From Cymodocea nodosa (lineage: Eukaryota; Streptophyta; Magnoliopsida; Alismatales; Cymodoceaceae), in the NCBI GenBank assembly GCA_036874045.1, contig CM072339.1, positions 14,639,501-14,703,500 on the forward strand: DNA of 64,000 bases, given 5' to 3'. The notes beneath the pieces are model-generated. The model ran no database searches. It saw only the letters and a program-made list of their open reading frames with translations, and was not told where the DNA came from. The translations under genes and the position numbers were made by a program. Within the stretch, counting starts at the first letter, position 1; each line of letters starts with the position of its first letter. This document shows, piece by piece, positions 37,267 to 47,675 of the stretch.

Positions 37267-37454
37267 AGCAGCATATCTGAAGCAACTATCTGTATGTATA
37301 TATGTTTTTATTTTTAGTTAATAGTATCGTAGAGTTAGTCCTTAACTCAATGAACTTAATTCGTTGAGTTATTCCTTAACTCCACGAGGGTGTGCAGTAG
37401 TTATGTTAATTTTTGTCTCTGTTAATTTTTGTTTGTGTTATATAGAATCAACAA
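37267..37454 (+). promoter_or_regulatory. Leader of F-box copy 2 with motif array and putative splice acceptor
   Basis: It holds a TTGAGTTA/TAACTCAA array (about 37325-37390), then T-rich sequence ending TTATATAG (37438-37445), nine bases before the ATG. The same T-rich run and (C/T)AG precede F-box copies 1 and 3. This could be a 3' splice site for a subgenomic message; that is inference. Confidence 0.4.
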
Positions 37455-38594
37455 ATGGAATTGATGCAATTACTATTGGATGCACTAAGGGAAGCATTGA
37501 GTAACTTGTCAGCTAAAGATCTGTGTAGGCTGTGTTGTGTATCAAAGGAAATTAAAAACTGTATTGAAGAAAAATATTTTCAGGGACTACAAGCTGCAAA
37601 AATGGCTAAGATTAGAGATGGATTCATATGGAGGTCATTTAATCGTAGTTTAAATACCCATGAATATCTGGCTATGGAAGAAACTACTGGAATTCCACCC
37701 AATGCATTAGAATGAATAAATCATATTATGGGGATAGATGAAGGATTAATCATATACAAGACGAGACCAAGGTATGCAAGTTTATTATTACCTAATATTT
37801 TGATAAGAAATCTTATAACAAGAGAAGAATGGAATATAGGAAGACTTAATAGATTTAAAGTACCAACTGTAAATTGTGGGTCATCTTTAATATTTTCTGA
37901 TAAAAATTCTACAATTCTTGAAAAATTATATTATTGGAGATCTACAGGAAATTGGGGTGAAGATTTACGCTTAAGTGTGTATAATTTTCTGAATAGATCT
38001 TGGAATGAAAATATTATGATATATCTAGGACAGAAATCATTAATTAACCAAACACATGTCATACTTGATGGATATATATATCTAGTCACAAAGATATCAA
38101 TAGCATTTGGATCTGATTTATACATAGTGAGCATAGATAGTTATGATGAATATATAGAAATTTTACCTGTATCGAGTGATATAGCTAAACCACCATCTAC
38201 AGAATTTAATAATATTCAAATAGGAATGTGGTATAATGAAGAAGATGATCCTACTTTATGTTTGATAAGATGGTGGGATGAACTGATGAAATTTCAAATA
38301 TGGATTATGGAAGACATTAACGAATGGAAGTGGGAAGAGAAGTATATTGAAATAGATGTAGAAATAGAAACTACTACATTACCCTAGAACCAAAAAGGAT
38401 CCCTTTCTGCATTTCATATCATTAATGGTAATACATTTGTATTTGGAATTTATAATATATTACATGTTTACAAATTAAAAAGGAACAAGAACTGCATGAA
38501 AATAGAATTAATAGTAAGAAGAACTATGCCTAAAAAGTTTGCTTGGACTGATACATTTATTCCATTTGTTCCTACTTTTCAATCATGTTCTTAA
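37455..38594 (+). pseudogene. Retrotransposon-borne F-box/FBA-like gene, copy 2
   Basis: The best-preserved copy. One frame runs 380 codons from ATG at 37455 to TAA at 38592-38594, interrupted only by TGA at 37713-37715 (GGA in copy 1) and TAG at 38385-38387 (TGG in copy 1), with no frameshift. The F-box is at residues 5-40 (LLLDALREALSNLSAKDLC, RLCCVSKEIKNCI). The rest is F-box-associated-like: NLITREEWNIGR, YYWRSTGNWGEDLRLSVYNF, THVILDGYIYLVTKI, IVSIDSYDEYIEILP, RWWDELMKFQIWIMED. It lies in sense after the gag tail and before the 3' untranslated region, PPT and LTR. Activity is unlikely unless the stops are bypassed. Confidence 0.78.
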
Positions 38595-40312
38595 GCTGTA
38601 ATTTTGTGTGTTTAATGTTGTGTGTATTCTACGTTTAAGTATAAATAAAAAAAATAACAAAATATCAATCCAGTTTGTTGGTATCTGTTCTGAGAAATCA
38701 ACTGGCTTGCTTGTGAGCCACCAGAGGCATAGGAGCTTGGGTTCCATACAAGACACTAATTTATCAATATCTGTTAAATGTTATTTTGTTTTATATTCTG
38801 CATTTATTTGTGAATGAAAAGTTTTTCAGAATAAAAAATCAAATATGCAAAAGGAGATACAAACAAAACAAGGTATGTAACTGATTACTTATCCTGAATT
38901 TTAAATCAAAGAAACTGTATTCATGTCTACTACAATTACTGTATTTATTGTCAAATCTTTTACATTGAGGACAATGCAAAATGTAGGTATGGGGGGGGGG
39001 GTAATTAAAGTAACAGCCATGTAAGTTTGTTAATTAAAGGAATTAAAATGGCACTGCAAAGTTTTGTGGAAATTGAAAATTTTTATGAACTTACTGTAAC
39101 TATTCGATAATTGAGACGGTAAAATTTTTATAATCTGTAACTGCTTGAATGTTATATTTAGAAGGTTATATAAGATGCTATAGAATTTACTATTTATGCA
39201 AATCTAGATATAGTATCTTATGTTTTTTCTGAATTTCATGAGTTTAATAGTTTCACGATTTTAAAATGAAATTATAATGCTTAATGAAAAATCAATAAAT
39301 TATCTGAAGTCCTGAAGGAGCTGAAATGTGAATTCTAGATTAAATGAAACACATATGATTAAAGATACATTTAATTTGACTGATTGAACTTGTAGAATGA
39401 TTTATGTGTAGATCTTATTAAACTATAGAAAAAGTATGAGCTTAATGTTATGGATTCATATTTTCAGTAAATGATAGAAACAGGACTATATGAGATTGGT
39501 GTTTTACTTCATCTGTATTAATGAAATTCGTACATATATAGTATGTGATTAATGCTTTGCTTTGTGTGTATTTTGATTGAAAAAAAAAAAAAAAGAGGGA
39601 AAAAAAAAATTGAGAGTTTATTGACTTGTTTGATCATGAGTCTTTTGTACTTGAGCAGATAGGTATGTAAGGATTGTTAACCTGAAAAAGGACTCTTGAA
39701 ATCTGACAACCTAAGATCCTAATTAGATATGGGATTGTTGACTAAAAGCTCGTTACATGGGTACATTAGAAAGCTCTTGTATGATTCAAGCTTGTCAAAT
39801 TAACTTTTAAAGTAAAAAAAAAAAAAAAACATATACTGTTCTGGAAAGATACAAGTGTGTTGTGAAATACAGATATCTTATGAATCGAGTATATTTTTTG
39901 TTATCTAGAATTGCTATAATATGAATCTAGAATTGACTTTTGAAGTTGTTTTAATAGAGATACAATTCTTTATTCTATTTGTCTTAATCATATTGAATTG
40001 GATTGTACTTTGATTCGTATGTTGTTGAAATTTCTTCTAGAAATCTTATTGGAAAATTCAAGATGGTAGATGATTAAAAGAAGAACAAACGATAATATAA
40101 TTAACACCTATGTGATGATGATATACTTTGTATGTAATTGACATATATTCTAAGTATATTTGCAGGTTGATTACTGAAACTTATAGAATATATATTCTTA
40201 TGCTGAATAGAAGAAAAAACAAGAAGAGGAATTAATTCTAGCACTTTTTGATAGACCAATTAATTAGATCTTAGTTTGCTAAGGGACTAGCAAAATTTAG
40301 GTATGGGGGAAG
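38595..40312 (+). mobile_element. 3' untranslated internal region with internal and terminal PPTs
   Basis: About 1.7 kb follows the F-box stop. An internal tract AGGTATGGGGGGGGGGG lies at 38985-39001, and the terminal PPT AGGTATGGGGGAAG at 40299-40312 directly precedes the LTR. An A-rich run lies at 39580-39611. No coding was seen. Confidence 0.7.
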
Positions 40313-40635
40313 TGTTTAGAATGAAAAAGTGCATATTATTAACGGTTAAATGATGGTTAATTGCATAATATTTAGCTTATCATATAAGAATTAAGCCATT
40401 ATGTTATAATTACACTGTTATATGCTTTAATTGAACAATTTGTTTAATTTTGAGGAATTAATGTCAATTTAGTACATTTCTGAACTATCGCTAAGTTGTA
40501 GGTTGTGAAATTCTTAAGTTTCCAAATTTTCTGATATTTCGAACAGTTATGTTTAACAGATCGAATATGTCAGATAGTTATGTTTATATTGCCGAATAGT
40601 TATGTTTTGAAAGAATATTTTATTATTTCCAGAAG

Positions 40636-41047
40636 TACACATGTCGAAACCATAATGCATGACTTAAGTGAACTTTCAGTGAGTTATCTATAACTATCCG
40701 AAATTGCAGCTGGGCATCGAACAGTTATACTTGTAACCCTCCGAAATCTCTTTTTATTTATAAAATAGCTATGGACACGTGTCATGTTCTGGTAAAGTGA
40801 CTTAAGTGGATTTTCGGTGAGTTAGCTGTAACTATTCGAAATGTATCTGAGCATTGGATAGTTAGACCTGTAACTCTCCGAAATGGGTATTTTATTATTA
40901 AACTGTTGCTGACACGTGTCGAGATCTGGTAGATTTACTTAAGTTATATATTGGTGAGTTAGCTGTAACTATTCGAAATTGCAGCTAAGCATCGGATAGT
41001 TAAGTTTATAAGTATCCGAAATGCACCTAAGCATCGGATAGTTAAAT
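40636..41047 (+). repeat. U3 tandem repeats (about 137 bp) with G-box/ABRE-like palindromes
   Basis: Three units start around 40636, 40774 and 40911. Each has ACACGTGTC-type sequence, then GACTTAAGT, TCGGTGAGTTA, a pair of inverted GGATAGTTA/TAACTATCC words and a T-rich end. ACACGTGTC contains the CACGTG core bound by plant bZIP/bHLH factors. The minus-strand LTR at 50709-52906 has matching units (G-boxes near 52263, 52421 and 52539). Confidence 0.7.
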
Positions 41048-41273
41048 TTATGCACATGTTTTATAATTAAATCAACGAAGAAAGTCCGTTGAGTTATCTA
41101 TAACTCCACAGATTATCTATTTTCTAATATGCCACTGTAGCGGTTGCGAAAACAGGACAGTTGGAAGAAAAACCACGATTGCATGTATTGCATAGGGAAA
41201 AGAAATCATCGCTGTTGATATGAATGAAGGAAATCCAACCGATCATTCAAGCAGAAGCAGTTACTACTGAAGA

Positions 41274-41285
41274 AATATAAAAGAA
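41274..41285 (+). promoter_or_regulatory. LTR TATA box
   Basis: AATATAAAAGAA lies between the U3 repeats and the conserved leader. It is conserved at the same place in the LTRs at about 3185, 6664 and 53574, and in complement near 51865. It probably sets the start of the genomic RNA. Confidence 0.5.
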
Positions 41286-42454
41286 AAGAAGAAAAAGAAA
41301 TCCAGTGTGTGATCGATGGACGGGTAGTGTATATAGAGGAGGAGCACTAAGCTTTCTACAGACAATATCGACGATTCTTCGAAGTATCACACCAACCATC
41401 GTTACCACCACTATATCCACCATAATCACCAACCATCGGAGGTCTGTGAGAATACTTTCTTAATGTCGGGTCGATTCCGAGCCAAACACATTGCCTAACA
41501 ACCATTGTGAGGAGTGATCGCATCACGGGAAGGGAAGCCATTTTCACCAAGCGCCGACTCATATTTTAAGAGATTATAAAGCTTTTAACCTTGGCTTCGG
41601 GTTGATGCCTATATGCTGAAGAGGAGATCATCTTACAATTCTGGACTCGCGATTCTATAGGGAGAGGAGACAGAATTGTAAGTGGTTTAATTTTCAGTGG
41701 TGTAATCGCGTTGCAAGTAGTGTCGGAAGTATTTACTATCAAGTGAGATTACTTTACATTTCACCTTTCGCCCATTTCCATGTTCATATTAAAACAAAAA
41801 TACCAAAAACAATTTATCTATGTTTGTATGTTGTATTTGAGTGTTGTATTGTTTGTGTTGTATCGTGATTAATGTTATCTTTGTTAGTGTTGTGATTGTT
41901 TTATGTTAGTTTTAGTTTTACAGTTTACTGAAATTGGTTTGTTCAAAAGACTGAAAGATTTTAATGGTTATTGTTTGAATTATCTGAATGTTAGTATTGC
42001 TTAATGATAAATCCAGTTTTTACTAACTTTAAAGAGCTTAATTGATGTTATTTATAATCTGTGGAATCACCCAATGGTTGACTGAATTCCTCTGTAAATA
42101 GCAGTACTAAAAAGAAAAGACAGGCTCATGGAGTTAACTTAAGTCCACGAGGTTAGTCCGTTGAGTTAGCCATAACTCAATGAACTTTATCCGTTGAGTT
42201 AACTGTAATTCAACGGAGGGCTTATTGAATATATAAATTTGATTGTTAACAAACGGATAATTCTAAACTTTTTAGCAATTCCCTGTGGGATCGACCTGTA
42301 CTTGCATACTGATATAATAGACATTGTGCACTTGCAGTTAAAGTACAAATTGGAATTAATATCTAAATTGTATTAAATGTTGTTTGTTTACTTCTAAAAG
42401 AAAGAATAAGGATAAAGATAAATTAACTAAGTAAAAATAAAAGTAACAAATCCA

Positions 42455-43175
42455 AGTTTTTCTAGTGTAGTGCTGGGAAAACGCAAACATGTACCACTAT
42501 TAATTTCAAATTTTGGTAACCGCTAAACCGACGAAGTTTCGTTTGTGGTTAAAAGAATAAACGTTCTGCTTAATCCACGAACTAACCTTGTTGAGTTACA
42601 GATAACTCAACGAAACAAAGTCGATTGCTATTGCTAACTCCGCGAACTAACTTCGTTAAGTTAAAGATAACTCAACGGAGTGACCTTATATTAAATTACT
42701 AACCTCGTGGAGTTAAGTTTAACTCAACGAACTTACTTCGTTCAGTTAACACTTAGCAACCTCTAAGTTTTACTGCTCGTAAGTACCTCTCTGTTTTTTT
42801 TCTTTTTCATTCTACTAACTAAAATAAAGTTAAATCTATGTCATTAATGCATCATTCTAATCAAAATTCATTTAAGTTTGAACATTATATAAATATTTAA
42901 CTTGCAGGTCATTTTATGTTATGTAGAATTTACATTTTACCTTGCAACATACAGAAATTTTCAAGCATTTATCCTGTCATTCAACAAATTGTAAATCTGT
43001 TAAACATTCATTCATAATATTCCACAATTTATATAACATTCAATTCATTTCATCATTCTAAACACACATGAAAAGTATATCTGAAAATTTATATTCATTC
43101 ATATGAATCGATTTACATTACAAATATATCAGACATTTTTCATACAATTATATACAAGTAGATGAACAATACAAT
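42455..43175. other. Primer-binding-site remnant, motif arrays and AT-rich spacer
   Basis: Immediately after the LTR, AGTTTTTCTAGTGTAGTGCT (42455-42474) resembles a decayed primer-binding-site module. From 42565 to 42760 is one of the densest TAACTCAACG/CGTTGAGTTA arrays, with at least eight alternating words. The rest is AT-rich 3' flank of the minus-strand accessory ORF. No gene was seen. Confidence 0.5.
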
Positions 43176-45380
43176 TTAATCTCTATTCCTAAGTTCATCT
43201 ACTTCCTTCTGAAGTTTTTCTAATTGTAGCTCTAATTGATTAATTCTCTCTACAGCTCCTATAATTCCTCCAGAAGGTACAGCTATCTCTGCAGCTACAA
43301 AATTTTTGTACTCTTTCACTGAAATGGTTCTTGATCTAATCTTTTTTTATGCCCATTTCGTGAAATCAATACAATCCACCATCAGTAGTGGAATCAAATC
43401 TCCATAAAACAATTTCTTCTTTACTGTTTTTAGCTTGGAGATAAAAACTGTAGACCAATTTATTGGAATTCTATTTACAACTGCAAACGTGGCCCATTTG
43501 ACAAATTGACTCAGTTCTATGTCATGGCCTTGTCATTGATAGACATTCTTAATTAAAATGTTGGCTATCATGTGTGCTTTACCATTTAAATGTTTCAGTC
43601 TATTTAATAAAGGCACGTCAGGATTGATAGTCAAACTGTCCTTGATTTCCTGTTCTGTCTATTCAACGGTAGTTGTACTTTCCAAAATTTCCTACCCTTC
43701 ATTCTTTAATCCAAAAATGTTGTGGAGAAGCTCTGATGTTATCTGTACATCTGCTTCCTCCACGTACCAATTAATTGTCCTTCTTCTTATCTCAAATTTG
43801 CATAAAAATAGGACACTAGATTCTCATATACTGTATGCCCTCTTTCTTGAGAAATAAAATTCAGTAGACCTTGGAATTCAAATAATTCTTTGATTTCTTG
43901 CATTCCATCCTAATTTACTGGTCTATTATATATAACATCATAACCGCTAATCTCTTGATATTTATTATAAGCTTCCTGACTCCAAAAATGTACTTCATTC
44001 AAAACTGTTGTTTCAGTCGGGTCAGGAATGTGACTTTGTTGTTCCAAAGGGGTTTATTCTTGATCTTCCTCTACCATAGGCTAAACTTGAACATGTTCTA
44101 CAGTTTCCTGAATTTTTACTTTTGCTTTTGTCTGTGGTGGTGAGCTGGCAAAACTCTCCACTCTATCTTGAATTGTTTCATTAAATTCAGTAGAATCTGC
44201 AAAGTCATTTTTGTCCAAATGGCTTCGTTCAGCTTCTTCTTCATTTTCAGTTCTTTCTTCTTCCTCCTAACTACCAATCTGCTTTGTCAGTGTTCTTTCT
44301 GATTCTGTAGCAGATTGGGATGGAGTCACGAGCAATTCAGTGTCTACCTTAATTTCTGTTTTTTCTTCTTGTACAGGCTGCAGACTAATTTCAACTTGAT
44401 TTTCTTCTTTTCTTTGCTCTTGCTACTGCTGCTCCTGCTCCTCAGAATCGGATAGCAGGTTTATAAAAATTGGCTCCATAGGCCCTGTTGCTATTGGTAC
44501 TTCAATTTATCTTTTTGACACTCAAGCACTATCTCTTTTCCTTTCCTTCGTGTGATTAATTGTGCCTGGTCTTCCTCTTCTTCTTCTGAGATTAAATCTA
44601 AAAACAAAGGCTCTGCACGCCTTTGAGCCATAAGTACTAGCTCTTCTTGTTTAATTTTTCCAATAATTGTTGGTCTTGAAGGACCAACTTCAGCTTCTTT
44701 TGTAGCAAATCTGACAGCAGTTCTGGCAGTAGCTTCTTGATGTTGTTCCACTTTAATTTTATATTAGGCTTGCAATTTCTCTGCAGCCCTCTTTTTGCGT
44801 AGTGCATCAAACACTAGATGTGCTTTGGCTACTACTAAATATTTTGATTTTCCTTGGTTTCTTCCAACTTAAACCAGTGCTTGAAATTCTTTTAACTCTT
44901 CTCAATCGAAGGCCCCAATATTTTTGCTCCTGCCATTAGCTTAAATGGTGGAACTGAAGGTCCTAGCTGCTGTTCCTCAAGAATAGGTCTTTCAGCAGTC
45001 GGCTCCTCTTGTTATTCCTCTACTTGTTGTTGTCGCCTTATTGCACCCCTTGCACGACCAACAATGCACTTTTTGAACCACAATCTGGTTTTGCGTTTGA
45101 TTAGTTCTAGGGCTACTTCATTGTTCGGACTTATTTTTCTCTCTTTGCTTAAAGTAATTTCTGTCGCTACTTTTATTTTTGTTTCTACTATTTGGGGTAT
45201 TTGTATACCCAAATCAACCAAAAATGTTCTCAAGTTGAAGAGTTCTGATTCTACCTTTTGTAGCTCTTTCTCTCTTGTCGAATTCTGAATCTTCTACCGC
45301 GTGTGCCATTCTTCTAATTCCTTTAGTAACTATGTTGTGTCAACTGCATCTTCCCAGAACTCAGGTGTCATCTTCCTCAT
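43176..45380 (-). pseudogene. Accessory ORF with putative plant transposon protein domain, copy 2
   Basis: On the minus strand from ATG at 45380 (MRKMTPEFWEDAVD) to TAA at 43176-43178, about 730 codons. The N-terminal coiled-coil-like part reads REKELQKVESELFNLRTFL. A long Glu/Gln-rich middle follows (about 44150-45000). The domain then has LFEFQG, SYFYANL, INWYVEEADVQITSELL, IFGLKNEG, LLNRLKHLNGKAHMIA, INWSTVFISKLK, KKLFYGDLIP. The C-terminus is a coiled coil (INQLELQLEKLQKEVDELRN). FYANL plus WYV(E)..D...T.ELL.IFGL is the plant transposon-protein pattern. At least one frameshift (near YANLR) and several stops are present. It is read in the same direction as pol and downstream of it. Confidence 0.68.
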
Positions 45381-45927
45381 CGTGGAGTTACACAACAGCA
45401 TGGAATCACTCTAATCTCTACTGTTCTAAATTCTAAATGGTTTGCTGGATAATGCCCCCAAAACCCTAGGTTTTAGTTTAAATAAGCCCTAAGTTTAGGC
45501 AGGTAATCGGGTCATTTCCTAAACCAACTATTGCTCTCTCATCCGCGGTCTTAGCTACAGTACTCCGTTGAGTTACAATTAACTCAACGGAATAAGCTCA
45601 TTGACTAACTCAAGACTCAACAGAGTAAGTTCATTGAGTTAAGTGTAACTCAATGGACTTCCCGTACAAATAAATATAATAAAAAAAAACTTAAGATAAT
45701 AGTTTTTCTATTTTTTTACTGGTTTAACCGATATTATGTTTCGGTCAGACCTAATTTTTTTTTCGATTGAACCAATACTATGTTTCAATAAAACCAAATT
45801 TTTTTACTTAAAATTAATATAGATATTTTTATGTTCCGGTCATATCGATGGATCCGATTAGTTGAACCGCAACGATTTTTATATTTTATAATTTTTTTTT
45901 TTTTTATAAACATAAAAAACTGATTTC
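45381..45927. other. Intergenic region with motif array and degenerate 50-bp repeats
   Basis: 45560-45665 carries a TAACTCAACG/CGTTGAGTTA array just upstream of the accessory ORF. 45715-45880 has about three degenerate units with 'gtttcggt', 'accaaat' and long T runs. No gene was seen. Confidence 0.5.
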
Positions 45928-47079
45928 TTAGTAAGTAAAGCTTGAGTAGTCCACTACTCTAACTTCTTCTATAATTCCAAAGGAGCTTTTTGGTGTTTTC
46001 AGAATAAGTCTAAGTCTTTGTACATTTAATTTAAATATATTCTGATTTTTAGGATTTTCAATTTCAATAGCTCCATAAGGATAAATATTTCGAACTATGT
46101 AAGATCCTGCCCATCTAGATCTTAATTTTCCTGAATGGTTATGGAGCCTAGCCATATAAAGATATACTTTTTGTCCTATTTCAAAGCTTTTTGGAATAAT
46201 TTTCCTATAATGCCAGAATTTCATTTTCTCTTTTTCTCTTACAGTTTTCGAATAAGCTTCATTTCAAAATTCTTCTAATTCAATTAATTACATTTTCCTA
46301 TTTTCAGAAGCTTGATTTAAATTAGTATATAGAGTTTTTAATGCCCAATAAGCTTTATGTTCTATTTCAGCTGGTAAATGACAACTTTTTCCATATACTA
46401 GCCTAAAAGGTGACATACCTAAGCTTGTCTTATAAGTAGTTCTATAAGCCCAAAGTGCATCTATCAATCTATTAGCCCAATCTGTTCTAGTAGGATTTAC
46501 TACTTTTTCTAAGATTAACTTAATTTGTTTGTTTGCACTTTCTACTTGTCCACTTGTTTGCGGATGATATGATGTTGCAATTTTGTGGTTTACTCCATAT
46601 TTCTTCATTAAGACTTCAAAACTTCTATTACAGAAATGAGTTCCTCTATCACTAATAATAGCTTTAGGTATTCCAAATCTAGCAAATATATCAGTTCTTA
46701 TAAATTGTATTACCACTTTGTTGTCATTAGTTTTTATAGGAATAGCTTCTATCCATTTAGATACATAATCCACCCCCAACAATATGTAATTAAATTGATT
46801 AGACAAAGGAAATGGACCCATAAAATCTATTCCCCACACATCAAAGATTTCAACCTCAACAATAGGATTAAGAGGCATCATATTCCTCTTTGATATTCTT
46901 CCTATTTGTTGACATCTTAAACAACTTAAGCAATATTTATGAGCATCTTTGAATAGTGTTGGCCAATAAAATCCACATTGCAGAATTTTTGCAGCAGTTT
47001 TCCCTGAACCAAAATGCCCTCCACAAGCTTGGTCATGACAAAAGACAATATGCTCGGATATTCTGTTTCTGGAACACAC
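45928..47079 (-). pseudogene. pol: Gypsy integrase (pol C-terminal region)
   Basis: Integrase inserts the cDNA into the genome. The zinc-binding HHCC domain is visible ([22 protein letters not shown]). It is followed by the catalytic core with D in WGIDFMGP, D in IISDRGTHF and E in [10 protein letters not shown], spaced as in D,D-35-E enzymes. The C-terminal part (46224-45928) has GKLRSRWAGSYIVRNIYPYG, matching the GPF/Y-type module of Athila/Tat integrases. A stop near 46285 separates the two parts in one frame. The C-terminus ends before a gap and the accessory ORF. Confidence 0.85.
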
Positions 47080-47393
47080 CTCCTTAAAACTAGATCAAGA
47101 CATTTCTTAAATAAGTATGGGTCTTCCCAATAGTAATATTTTACTCTTGAGAAAAATAATTTCTTATCCTATGTATTCCAATCCTTAGGTGTTAAATCAA
47201 TAACTAAGTAATTAACTATGTCTGCATACCAAGGTATTGTGTTGATGGTCATTAATTGTTCATCAGGAAAATTATCCTTAATATCAATATTTGATTTTTC
47301 TATTTGTAATCTTGATAAATGATCTGTTACTACATTCTCACAACCTTTTTTATCTTTAATTTCTAGATCAAATTCTTGTAATAATAATATCCA

Positions 47394-47657
47394 TCAGATC
47401 AATCTAGGCTTAGTCTTTTTTTTTGCTATTAGATGTTTTAAAGCTGAATGATCCATGTATAATATTACTTTAGCTCCAATCAGATATGATCTAAACTTTT
47501 CTAAGGCAAACACAACAGCTAATAGTTCTTTTTCAGTAGTTGTGTAATTAACTTGAGCATCATTTAAGGTTTTACTTGCATAATGAATCACTTTAGGAGA
47601 TTTTTCTATCTTCTGTCCCAACACTGCTCCTATAGCAAAATTAGATGCATTACACAT
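47394..47657 (-). pseudogene. pol: Gypsy RNase H domain
   Basis: RNase H removes the RNA strand during reverse transcription. The reading [14 protein letters not shown], then [35 protein letters not shown], then [13 protein letters not shown] shows the expected motifs, with acidic residues in the E-K-E-L-L and Y-M-D-H-S-A positions. The usual leading D is N in this copy (C-N-A-S for C-D-A-S), which would impair catalysis. Stops separate it from the reverse transcriptase. Confidence 0.82.
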
Positions 47658-47675
47658 TAATTCAAATGGATGGCT

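Larger units (their letters stand above)
34230..39668. repeat. Large inverted duplication (palindrome) of gag-tail/F-box/3' region
   Basis: 34230-36974 is the reverse complement, with moderate divergence, of 37013-39668. The arms meet around AAGTTATGAAG (37014 on the right; its complement CTTCATAACTT at 36964 on the left), separated by about 40 bp that continues the left arm's gag. Each arm holds the gag tail, a TTGAGTTA array, an F-box ORF and 3' untranslated sequence, including a long T/A tract (34309-34360 and 39580-39611). Outside, both arms run into LTR sequence, the left after a deletion of about 1.8 kb. Confidence 0.85.
40313..42454 (+). mobile_element. Full-length gypsy-family LTR (copy F)
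   Basis: The 2142-bp LTR starts TGTTTAGAATG after a PPT and ends AACAAATCCA. The U3 contains about 137-bp tandem units with palindromic G-boxes (GACACGTGTC at 40774-40783 and 40911-40920, a degenerate one near 40636). A TATA box follows at about 41274. The U5 signature (ctgtgggatcgacc, gacattgtgcactt) lies near 42283-42332. It has a PPT on its left and a degenerate primer-binding-site-like sequence on its right, so it could have served as an LTR shared by two elements. Confidence 0.85.
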
